From Eubacteriales bacterium (GTDB lineage: Bacteria; Bacillota; Clostridia; Christensenellales; Aristaeellaceae), in contig JAQWCW010000029.1 of assembly GCA_028705775.1 (NCBI GenBank), positions 1 to 32,472 of the forward strand: DNA of 32,472 nucleotides. The letters are read 5' to 3'. Each line of letters starts with the position of its first letter. The first letter of the stretch is position 1. Below, piece after piece: positions 22,948 to 29,927 of the stretch. The notes below the pieces were generated by a model. It had not been told where the DNA came from. It did no database searches and saw nothing but the letters and a program-made list of their open reading frames with translations. A program made the position numbers and the translations under genes.

Positions 22948-25364
22948 GCGCGGGTTCCGGCAAAAACCGCCGTATCCACCTGCGCTGCGCCCGCCGTCTG
23001 CGAGTTAAGCCAGCCCTTGATATCCGAAACGCCGACATAGCGGTCGTACGCGTCGCCTCTTGCGATAATCAGCGTAGGCGCCTGCTTAATCAGGAAGCGT
23101 GCGGTCAGCGCGCGTCCCTCGCCCTCCTCGGCGTCCATCGTTTCATGCTTTACTCCCGCCTTGTCGAGCATCATCTTCGCAACGCGGCAGTTCGGGCAGG
23201 TTTTTGTGGTAAAGAGCAGAACGCGGTTTACGCTTTCCTTGGGCTGCTCCGGCTTTTGCTCGTCGCGCTCAAGCTTATGGGAGTTCTTGAGAACGCTGTG
23301 CTCAATATCGTAAAGCTTCCTGTCCTTGAACTCCTGCGATTTGCCGTTATTCCAGTTCTGAACGGGGCGATAGTAGCCGGTTATGCGGCTGTATACCTCG
23401 GTATTTTCGCCGCAGTCGGGGCACTTGTAGGTTTCGCCCGCGATATAGCCGTGATTCTTGCAGACGGAATAGATGGGCGAAAGCGTGTAATACGGCAGAC
23501 GGTAGTTTTCCGCAATCTTCCTTACAAGGTTCGCGGCAGCCTTCCAGTCGGGCAGCTTTTCGCCGAGGAAGGCATGGAAAACCGTGCCGCTGGTATAGAG
23601 CGTCTGCAGCTCGTCCTGAACGTCAAGCGCGTCAAAAATATCGTTGGTCGCGCCGACGGGCAGATGCGAGGAATTGGTGTAATAGGGCGTTCCCTCCATG
23701 TTCGCGGTAATGATATTGGGGAACTGCGCAACGTCGTGCTTGGCTAAACGATAGCTGGTGGACTCGGCAGGAGTCGCTTCAAGGTTATAGAGGTCGCCGT
23801 ATTTCTCCTGATAGTCGGAAAGGCGCTCGCGCATATGGTTGAGCACGTCCTTGGAGAACTGCTGCGCCTCGGGGCTGGTAAGGTCCTTCCTGAGCCAGTT
23901 CGCGTTAAGCGCCGCCTCGTTCATTCCGACAAGGCCAATCGTTGAGAAGTGATTGTCGAAAGAGCCGAGATAATGCTGAGTGTAAGGATAAAGCCCTTCC
24001 TTGAGCAGCTTGGAAATTACGGAGCGCTTTACCTTGAGGGAGCGCGCGGCGATATCCATCATCTTGTCAAGGCGGGAATAGAAATCCGCCTCGTTTTCGG
24101 CAAGATAGGCGATTCGGGGCATATTGATGGTGACAACGCCGACGGAGCCGGTGCTTTCGCCTGAGCCGAAGAAGCCGCCGGACTTTTTGCGAAGCTCGCG
24201 GAGGTCAAGGCGCAGACGGCAGCACATACTGCGGACATCCGAAGGCTCCATATCGCTGTTGATATAATTGGAGAAATAGGGAGTGCCGTACTTTGAGGTC
24301 ATTTCAAAGAGCAGGCGGTTGTTCTCGGTATCAGACCAGTCAAAATCCTTGGTGATTGAGTAGGTCGGAATCGGATACTGGAAGCCTCTGCCGTTAGCGT
24401 CGCCTTCAATCATAATCTCGATGAAGGCGCGGTTAATCATGTCCATTTCCTTTTTGCAGTCGCCGTAGGTGAACAGCTGGTCCTTGCCGCCCACGATAGC
24501 GGGAACGTTTACCAAATCCTTCGGAACAGTCCAATCAAGCGTTATATTGGAGAAAGGCGCCTGAGTGCCCCAGCGGGAGGGCGTGTTTACGCCGAAAATG
24601 AAGGACTCAATGCACTTTTTGACATCAAAATAAGTGAGGTTATCAGCCTTGATGAAGGGGGCAAGATAGGTGTCAAAGGAGGAGAACGCCTGAGCGCCAG
24701 CCCACTCGTTCTGCATAATGCCGAGGAAGTTGACCATCTGGTTGCAGAGCGAGGAAAGGTGCTTTGCGGGCGAGGAGGTTATCTTTCCCGTAACTCCGCC
24801 GAGGCCCTCGCGGATAAGCTGCTTGAGCGACCAGCCCGCACAGTAGCCGGTAAGCATTGAAAGGTCATGGATATGCATTGCGGCGCTGCGATGAGCCTGC
24901 GCAATTTCATCGTCATAGATTTCGCTGAGCCAGTAGTTGGCGGTAATAGCGCCGCTGTTGCTCAGAATAAGACCGCCGACGGAATAGGTTACGGTTGAGT
25001 TTTCCTTTACGCGCCAGTCGGTAACGTTAACATAGCTGTTAACGAGGTCTTTGTAGTCAAGGAGAGTGGAGCGGAGGTTGCGAACCTTTTCGCGCTGCTT
25101 GCGGTAAAGAATGTACGCCTTTGCAATATCGGAATAGCCCGCCTGACTCAGAACAGACTCAACGCTGTCCTGAATATCCTCGACGGTAATAACGTCGTCG
25201 TGAACTTTATTCTCAAAATCTGCCGTCACCTTAAGCGCAAGCAAATCAATTACGCTGGAGTGGTACTGCTTTCCCTGCGCCTCAAACGCCTTCGTTATGG
25301 CAGCGCTTATCTTGGAGATGTTGAATTCCGCGTAGGTTCCGTCCCGCTTCAATACCTTGTACAT
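22944..25364 (-). CDS. nrdD: Anaerobic ribonucleoside-triphosphate reductase with C-terminal glutaredoxin-like domain
   Basis: The class III ribonucleotide reductase makes dNTPs under anaerobic conditions using a glycyl radical. The 806-residue protein has an N-terminal ATP cone (about 1-95, VLKRDGTYAEF), the catalytic barrel with MCCRLRLD cysteines, a zinc site (SVCKNHGY...CPDCG) and the glycyl-radical loop RITGYYRP with G663. A glutaredoxin/thioredoxin-like domain follows, from about 713 to 785, with TCPNC (C723, C726) and a PTLI cis-Pro turn. Canonical NrdD lacks this domain. With trxB overlapping its stop, electrons probably come from a redoxin and not formate. Two NrdR-like boxes precede the gene. 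Confidence 0.93.
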   Translation of the reverse strand: MYKVLKRDGTYAEFNISKISAAITKAFEAQGKQYHSSVIDLLALKVTADFENKVHDDVITVEDIQDSVESVLSQAGYSDIAKAYILYRKQREKVRNLRSTLLDYKDLVNSYVNVTDWRVKENSTVTYSVGGLILSNSGAITANYWLSEIYDDEIAQAHRSAAMHIHDLSMLTGYCAGWSLKQLIREGLGGVTGKITSSPAKHLSSLCNQMVNFLGIMQNEWAGAQAFSSFDTYLAPFIKADNLTYFDVKKCIESFIFGVNTPSRWGTQAPFSNITLDWTVPKDLVNVPAIVGGKDQLFTYGDCKKEMDMINRAFIEIMIEGDANGRGFQYPIPTYSITKDFDWSDTENNRLLFEMTSKYGTPYFSNYINSDMEPSDVRSMCCRLRLDLRELRKKSGGFFGSGESTGSVGVVTINMPRIAYLAENEADFYSRLDKMMDIAARSLKVKRSVISKLLKEGLYPYTQHYLGSFDNHFSTIGLVGMNEAALNANWLRKDLTSPEAQQFSKDVLNHMRERLSDYQEKYGDLYNLEATPAESTSYRLAKHDVAQFPNIITANMEGTPYYTNSSHLPVGATNDIFDALDVQDELQTLYTSGTVFHAFLGEKLPDWKAAANLVRKIAENYRLPYYTLSPIYSVCKNHGYIAGETYKCPDCGENTEVYSRITGYYRPVQNWNNGKSQEFKDRKLYDIEHSVLKNSHKLERDEQKPEQPKESVNRVLLFTTKTCPNCRVAKMMLDKAGVKHETMDAEEGEGRALTARFLIKQAPTLIIARGDAYDRYVGVSDIKGWLNSQTAGAAQVDTAVFAGTRA

Positions 25365-25439
25365 GATTGTCCTCTCCCATTCTTACAGACCCGTGTAATG
25401 CTTTGGCTCATGCCAACGCCATAGTCCGGATTTGTTTTT

Positions 25440-25468
25440 ATTTTACCATACCGCAAATGCCGTGTCAA
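25440..25468 (-). promoter_or_regulatory. Promoter of the nrdD-trxB-sufC-sufB operon
   Basis: On the minus strand TTGACA (25463-25468), a 17-bp spacer and TAAAAT (25440-25445). The leader to the ATG at 25364 is about 70 nt and holds two small hairpins (TTGGC-ATGA-GCCAA and TTACA-CGGGTC-TGTAA). Confidence 0.8.
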
Positions 25469-25510
25469 TATCTTGTGGTCGGTTTCTTTTTGGATAACTA
25501 GATATTGCGG
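25463..25510 (-). promoter_or_regulatory. Tandem NrdR-box-like sites
   Basis: Two 16-bp sites (25495-25510 and 25463-25478) each match 11 of 16 positions of the NrdR consensus ACACwATATATwGTGT. They are separated by 16 bp, so their centres are 32 bp apart, about three helical turns, which is the known arrangement for this repressor. The second overlaps the -35 of the nrdD promoter. Confidence 0.6.
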
Positions 25511-25513
25511 AGA

Positions 25514-26209
25514 CTATTTAATGCCGCGAAGCTCAGCAGAAAGTATATACTCGCGGGCGGCGTTCAAAAGCTCTTCCATTTCCGGCTTTTCGAGCGGCTT
25601 CAGCCCGCCGCGCAAGACCCTTCCCGAATCAACGAAGCCCTGAAGAAAATATCGCTTCGCTTTCCCGAGCCACTTGCCGATTCCGCGTATGTCCTCAGCA
25701 GTATGCATACCCGAAACGCAGGTGGTGCGAAACTCATATTCCGCAAGATTCTCCATTATATAGCTCGCGCTTTCCTCAATCTTGCCAATATCAAGGTTTT
25801 CTATACCCGCGGTAAGCGCATATTTTTCGCGGGAATTCTTGATGTCCATCGCAACATAGTCCACAAGCCCGCTTTCGCACAGGGCTTTAAGCTTTTCCGG
25901 ATAGCTTCCGTTGGTATCGAGCTTTACGAGATAGCCAAGCTCCTTTACCGAAGAAAGAAATTCTGCGATGTCGCTCTGCATAAGCGGCTCTCCGCCCGAA
26001 ACGCATACCCCGTCAAGCACATTTTTGCGCTTTTTCAGAAACGCGAGGATTTCGGAAACGGGCAAATCGTCCGCCGCGTCCGGCGCCGAAAGCAAATCGG
26101 AATTATGGCAGAACGGGCAGCGGAAATTGCAGCCGCAGGTAAAAACGGTTGCGGCGGTTTTTTCCGGATAGTCGAGCAGGGTGAGCTTTTGCAGACCTTG
26201 AATATGCAT
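25514..26209 (-). CDS. nrdG: Anaerobic ribonucleotide reductase activase (radical SAM)
   Basis: A 231-residue radical SAM enzyme that installs the glycyl radical on NrdD. The [4Fe-4S] ligands are C27, C31 and C34 in CNFRCPFC, preceded by LTLLDYPEKTAATVFT, typical of the NrdG-like activase group in Clostridia. VSGGEP (SAM binding) and DTNGSYP follow. The start is the ATG at 26209 with AAGGA 8 nt before it; the longer frame begins at a TTG with no site. It ends 149 nt before nrdD and is on the same strand, but nrdD has its own promoter. Pyruvate-formate-lyase activases share the motif; the position beside nrdD supports NrdG. Confidence 0.92.
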   Translation of the reverse strand: MHIQGLQKLTLLDYPEKTAATVFTCGCNFRCPFCHNSDLLSAPDAADDLPVSEILAFLKKRKNVLDGVCVSGGEPLMQSDIAEFLSSVKELGYLVKLDTNGSYPEKLKALCESGLVDYVAMDIKNSREKYALTAGIENLDIGKIEESASYIMENLAEYEFRTTCVSGMHTAEDIRGIGKWLGKAKRYFLQGFVDSGRVLRGGLKPLEKPEMEELLNAAREYILSAELRGIK

Positions 26210-26289
26210 TAAGTCGTTCCTTCCCAAGCGCCGCGTGCATTTTTGCGGCGCATTTGGTAGTGTTTATTGATTAGCTAAGCGCAAGATAT

Positions 26290-26325
26290 AGTATACATCC
26301 ATCGGGTGTTCTCTTCAAGAGAACA
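26290..26325 (-). promoter_or_regulatory. Promoter of nrdG with a 19-bp palindromic operator
   Basis: A perfect palindrome of 9-bp arms around one base (26307-26325, TGTTCTCTT-C-AAGAGAACA) covers a -35-like TTGAAG (26313-26318); TATACT lies at 26290-26295 after 17 bp. It looks like a repressor operator. A GCGCCGC/GCGGCGC hairpin (26228-26251) then sits just before the ribosome site. Confidence 0.6.
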
Positions 26326-26396
26326 AATCTGCCACGAAATGCCTTATTCGCGTTTTTAGTTATGTTAATATATCTTTTAGCATAGGCGGAAGCGCG

Positions 26397-26428
26397 ATAT
26401 AAAAGCCGCGCGATTTTTTTCGCGCGGC
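26397..26428 (-). terminator. Intrinsic terminator of the feo operon
   Basis: A perfect 9-bp GC-rich stem (26405-26413 with 26420-26428), a six-base loop and, on the minus strand, a following TTTTATAT tail. Confidence 0.9.
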
Positions 26429-26445
26429 ATGAAAATTAATTTTGG

Positions 26446-26598
26446 TTACGATTTTTTTCGCTCTTTTTCGCACTTGCCCGTATAGGGGCAGCCGGAGCAG
26501 CCGCAGGAGCATTTGCCTCTGCCCTTTATGATATGCCTAAGCGCGAGAAAAGCGAGAACCGCAAGCAGGCATATGAGCAATATGTCAAGCGCGCTCAT
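26446..26598 (-). CDS. FeoB-associated cysteine-rich membrane peptide
   Basis: A 50-residue protein that I translated by hand on the minus strand. One membrane helix (about 3-23, LDILLICLLAVLAFLAL) is followed by a basic stretch and a dense cysteine block, GKCSCGCSGCPYTGKC (Cys at 30, 32, 34, 37, 43), and a lysine-rich end. This is the FeoB-associated Cys-rich family (Pfam FeoB_associated), found beside feoB in many Firmicutes and thought to take part in ferrous iron passage. It starts 3 nt after the feoB stop codon and is followed by the operon terminator. The function is inferred from family and position. Confidence 0.9.
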   Translation of the reverse strand: MSALDILLICLLAVLAFLALRHIIKGRGKCSCGCSGCPYTGKCEKERKKS

Positions 26599-26601
26599 AT
26601 T

Positions 26602-28608
26602 TCAGCCCACCATAAGGCGCAGAAGCTGATAAACCAGCAGCGCGATAACCCAAGCGACAGCGGTTTGCCATACGGCGAAGGCTGCCGCCTTCCACCCGCT
26701 CTGCATTTCGCGCTTTACAGCGGCAATGGAAGCGACGCAGGGCGAATAAAGCAGGGTGAACACGAGGAAGGCAACGGCGCTTATAGGAGTAAACAGCTGC
26801 GACAGCGCGGCGGAAAGCCCCGCCGTATTCGTTTGCAGCAGAACGCTCATCGTACTCACAACAGCTTCTTTTGCGGTAAAGCCGGTTATGAGCGCGGTGC
26901 TTACGCGCCAATCGCCGATTCCGAGAGGCGAAAAGATAGGCGCTATCAGCCTTCCGATGTCGGCAAGCATACTCTGCTGGCTGTTTTCAACAACGAAAAG
27001 GCGCGTATCAAAGGTTTGCAAAAACCAGATTATGATGGAAGCGACGAAAATGACCGTAAAGGCGCGGGTAAGAAAATCCTTCGCCTTTTCCCACATCAGA
27101 AGCACAACGCTTTTGAAGGACGGGAAGCGGTAATTCGGCAGCTCCATTACGAAAGGAACGGGATTGCCCTTGAACGCCGTTTTCTTCATCAGGAGCGCGG
27201 AAAGGACGCCAATCAGCATTCCGAACACATAAAGCCCAATCATCACAAGCGCGCCGTATCTGGGGAAGAACGCGGCGGTAAACACGGCGTAGATAGGCAG
27301 CTTTGCCGAGCAGGACATGAAGGGAATCAGAAAAATAGTCATCTTCCTGTCCCGCTCGCCGGAAAGCGTTCTTGTCGCCATTATTGCCGGTACGGAGCAG
27401 CCGAAGCCGACAAGCATAGGCACAAAGCTGCGGCCGGACAAGCCGATTTTTCGCAGAAGCTTGTCCATAACAAACGCAACGCGCGCCATGTAGCCCGAAT
27501 CCTCAAGAATGGAGAGGAAGAAGAACAGCACAACGATAATCGGCAGGAAGGAAAGCACGCTTCCGACTCCCGCGAAAATTCCGTCGATTATCAGCGAGTG
27601 GACGACGGGGTTTATTCCGTATGCGGTAAGCGCTCCGTCAACAACGCCCGTAAGCGAATCAATTCCGGACGAGAGCAGCTCTGACAGCCACGAGCCGATA
27701 AGCCCGAAGGTCAGGTAAAACACAAGAAGCATAATCAGGAGGAAAAGCGGAATCGCCCAGTATTTGCTTGTCAGCACGCTGTCGATTTTTACGCTCCGCT
27801 TATGCTCGCGGCTCTCCTGACACTTGATTACAGCCGCCTCAACAACGCTTTCGATAAAGCCGTAGCGGGTATCGGCAAGCGCGGCGTTGCAGTCCGTATC
27901 CGTTTCATGCTCCATTTCCTCTACGCCGTGCCTTATCATTTCAAGCTCGTTTTCATTGAGCTTTAGGCGCGAGATAATGGATACGTCGCCCTCTATGACT
28001 TTTGTGGCGGCAAAGCGCGCGGGAATTCCCGCCCTTTCGGCATGATCCTCCACAACGTGGGAAACGGAGTGAATGCAGCGGTGAACCGCGCCTGAGCAGA
28101 AGTCAATCCGCATAGGAAGCTTCTTTTCCTCAACTACGCGAATCGCTTCGGTTATAAGGTCGTCAATGCCCTCGTTTTTGGAGGCAGATATCGGCACAAC
28201 CGGTATTCCAAGCTCCTCCGAAAGCTTCTGAATCTTGACCGAGCCGCCGTTGGCTCGCACCTCGTCCATCATGTTGAGCGCAAGCACCATCGGCTTTTGC
28301 AGCTCTATAAGCTGAAGGGTCAGATACAGATTTCGCTCAATATTTGTAGCGTCAACGATATTTATGATTCCGTCCGGCTTTGAATCAATAATAAAATCAC
28401 GGGTTACGATTTCCTCGCCGGTATACGGGCGAATCGAATATATGCCCGGCAAATCGACGACAGCAACATCCTTATGTCCGCGAATCTGCCCCGCCTTCTG
28501 GTCGACGGTGACGCCCGGGAAATTTCCGACGTGCTGATTGGAGCCTGTAAGCTGATTGAAAAGCGTCGTTTTTCCGCAGTTCTGGTTTCCCGCAAGAGCG
28601 AAAATCAT
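26602..28608 (-). CDS. feoB: Ferrous iron transport protein B
   Basis: A 668-residue ferrous iron importer. An N-terminal GTPase domain (1-160) shows G1 GNQNCGKT (usually GNPNSGKT), G3 DLPG and G4 NMMDE. A helical linker follows, then about nine to ten membrane helices with two Gate motifs (around GCSVPAIMATRTL and SCSAKLPIY, each with an invariant Cys) that form the iron path. The ATG overlaps the feoA stop as ATGA. The G1 variant with Cys11 in place of Ser is mild and occurs in other Firmicutes. It acts in the cytoplasmic membrane and is expected to be iron-repressed through the site at 28854-28872. Confidence 0.96.
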   Translation of the reverse strand: MIFALAGNQNCGKTTLFNQLTGSNQHVGNFPGVTVDQKAGQIRGHKDVAVVDLPGIYSIRPYTGEEIVTRDFIIDSKPDGIINIVDATNIERNLYLTLQLIELQKPMVLALNMMDEVRANGGSVKIQKLSEELGIPVVPISASKNEGIDDLITEAIRVVEEKKLPMRIDFCSGAVHRCIHSVSHVVEDHAERAGIPARFAATKVIEGDVSIISRLKLNENELEMIRHGVEEMEHETDTDCNAALADTRYGFIESVVEAAVIKCQESREHKRSVKIDSVLTSKYWAIPLFLLIMLLVFYLTFGLIGSWLSELLSSGIDSLTGVVDGALTAYGINPVVHSLIIDGIFAGVGSVLSFLPIIVVLFFFLSILEDSGYMARVAFVMDKLLRKIGLSGRSFVPMLVGFGCSVPAIMATRTLSGERDRKMTIFLIPFMSCSAKLPIYAVFTAAFFPRYGALVMIGLYVFGMLIGVLSALLMKKTAFKGNPVPFVMELPNYRFPSFKSVVLLMWEKAKDFLTRAFTVIFVASIIIWFLQTFDTRLFVVENSQQSMLADIGRLIAPIFSPLGIGDWRVSTALITGFTAKEAVVSTMSVLLQTNTAGLSAALSQLFTPISAVAFLVFTLLYSPCVASIAAVKREMQSGWKAAAFAVWQTAVAWVIALLVYQLLRLMVG

Positions 28609-28832
28609 TCAGCCGCCTCCATTTCGATATTCTGAGCGTCCTCTTTGCGCAGCGTAAGCTCGTATCCGCGCAAGCGCAGCTCCATCGGGTCGCCGAGCGG
28701 CGCGACTTTGACGACGCAGACCTCCGTATGCGGCGTCAGCCCCATGTCAAGCAGATGGCAGCGCAGAGCGCCCTCGCCCAGCACCTTCAAAATCCTCGCG
28801 CTTTTTCCTATTGGAAGCTTATCGAGAGTCAT
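28605..28832 (-). CDS. feoA: Ferrous iron transport protein A
   Basis: A 75-residue cytoplasmic SH3-like protein that assists FeoB. It matches the family: opening LDKLPIGKSARIL, a conserved LGEGALRCHLLDMGLTP turn, and the C-terminal ELTLRKEDAQNIEM. AAGGAG is 9 nt ahead of the ATG. Only one FeoA is present, which is simpler than the double-FeoA operons of some Clostridia. It is the first gene of the operon feoA-feoB-FeoB-associated peptide, which has its own good promoter and a DtxR-like operator. Confidence 0.95.
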   Translation of the reverse strand: MTLDKLPIGKSARILKVLGEGALRCHLLDMGLTPHTEVCVVKVAPLGDPMELRLRGYELTLRKEDAQNIEMEAAE

Positions 28833-28853
28833 CGGGCGTATCTCCTTCCGTGA

Positions 28854-28908
28854 GGCGGTTAGCCTCTCCTAACTCTGTAATGATAACTCATAGACGGCAT
28901 ATAGTCAA
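28854..28908 (-). promoter_or_regulatory. feoA promoter with DtxR/IdeR-like operator
   Basis: On the minus strand TTGACT (28903-28908), a 17-bp spacer and TATCAT (28880-28885). The next 19 bp (28872 down to 28854) match 14 of 19 positions of the DtxR/IdeR consensus TTAGGTTAGSCTAACCTAA and cover the expected start of transcription, as an iron-dependent repressor site would. Confidence 0.6.
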
Positions 28909-28926
28909 CCACCGCGCGGCGAAATA

Positions 28927-28935
28927 TGATATAAT
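28927..28935 (+). promoter_or_regulatory. Extended -10 promoter of the Rsm22-like gene
   Basis: TGA plus TATAAT (28927-28935), no clear -35, about 30 bp before the ATG at 28965. It is divergent from the feoA promoter, with the two -10 elements about 45 bp apart. Confidence 0.5.
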
Positions 28936-28964
28936 CAGCTAAAGCTATAAACGGGGGTATTGAT

Positions 28965-29927
28965 ATGCGTCTGCCTACGGAAATTCAAGCGGCAATAGAT
29001 AAAATGACGCCACAAAGCGAAAAGGAGCTTATCGCGCGCGCAAAAGCGCTCTCCCTTCGGTACAGGGAAGAAACGGGGCGCGGCGAAAGGCTGCTAAGCG
29101 ACGATACGGACGCGCTTGTGTACGCTCACTCGCGTATGCCTGCCACATACGCAGCGGCTTTATCCGTAATGAAAAGCATAAGAGAGCGGATGGACGCACG
29201 CCCAAAGACGATGCTTGACGCGGGCGCGGGAACGGGCAGCGCGGCGCTTGCTGCGGCTTCCGTTTTTGACTTATCCTCCGCCGTCTGCCTCGAAAGGGAA
29301 AGCGCGATGCTGAAGGTCGGCAAAGCGCTCTGCCCAAGCGCAATATGGCAGCTTCAGGATTTGAGGGACAGAATCGACTGCGAAAGCGCGGAAATGGTCA
29401 TTTCCGCTTACGCCCTCGGCGAGATGACGGGCGAGGACAGAATCGCCGCCGCGAAAAGGCTGTATGCAAAAGCGCTCAAATATCTTGTTATCATCGAGCC
29501 GGGAACGCCGAAGGGCGCGGAATCAATAAAGGAAGTCCGCTCGGCGCTCGCGGGGCTTGGCGCGCATATTATCGCCCCCTGCCCCTCGGGCGGCGCCTGC
29601 CCGCTTGAAAACGGCGAATGGTGCGCATTTTCCGCGCGGGTTGAGCGAATGAGGCTGCACAGGCTGATGAAGGGCGGCGACGCGCCCTATGAGGATGAAA
29701 AATTCTGCTACATATGCTTTTCGCGCGAGGAAGCGCCGGAAGGCGCCGTATCGCGGGTTCTGAGACACCCATATATTGAAAAAGGGCGCATTACCGTTCG
29801 GCTTTGCGAAAAAGGCGGAGTCAAGGACAGGATTATAACCAAAAAAGAAAACGCCGCCTTTAAGGCGGCGAGAAAATGCGAGGCGGGCGACGACCTCAAC
29901 GCGGGAGCGCGTTATCAGGAGCTTTGA
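28965..29927 (+). CDS. Rsm22/METTL17-like ribosomal small-subunit methyltransferase family protein
   Basis: A 320-residue protein of the Rsm22 family. The Rossmann SAM-binding motif is LDAGAGTGSAA (84-94), followed by a helix with CLERESAML. A cysteine cluster then appears: C206, C212, C220 (PCPSGGACPLENGEWC) with C248 and C251 (FCYICF). In mitochondrial METTL17 the equivalent cysteines hold a [4Fe-4S] cluster. The role is therefore probably small-subunit ribosome maturation, dependent on Fe-S supply. GGGGGT lies just before the ATG. It is divergent from feoA, and its last 32 bp overlap the convergent MATE gene. Bacterial function is an inference from the family. Confidence 0.85.
   Translation: MRLPTEIQAAIDKMTPQSEKELIARAKALSLRYREETGRGERLLSDDTDALVYAHSRMPATYAAALSVMKSIRERMDARPKTMLDAGAGTGSAALAAASVFDLSSAVCLERESAMLKVGKALCPSAIWQLQDLRDRIDCESAEMVISAYALGEMTGEDRIAAAKRLYAKALKYLVIIEPGTPKGAESIKEVRSALAGLGAHIIAPCPSGGACPLENGEWCAFSARVERMRLHRLMKGGDAPYEDEKFCYICFSREEAPEGAVSRVLRHPYIEKGRITVRLCEKGGVKDRIITKKENAAFKAARKCEAGDDLNAGARYQEL

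Noticed and set aside
26307-26325. A LexA (SOS) box at the nrdG palindrome
   Set aside because: The Gram-positive LexA box reads GAAC-4-GTTC; this site has the halves in the opposite order (GTTC...GAAC) with a 9-bp gap.
26533-27684. A 383-codon open frame on the plus strand
   Set aside because: It lies opposite feoB and the FeoB-associated gene. Its translation is highly charged and low complexity, with no start-site signal.
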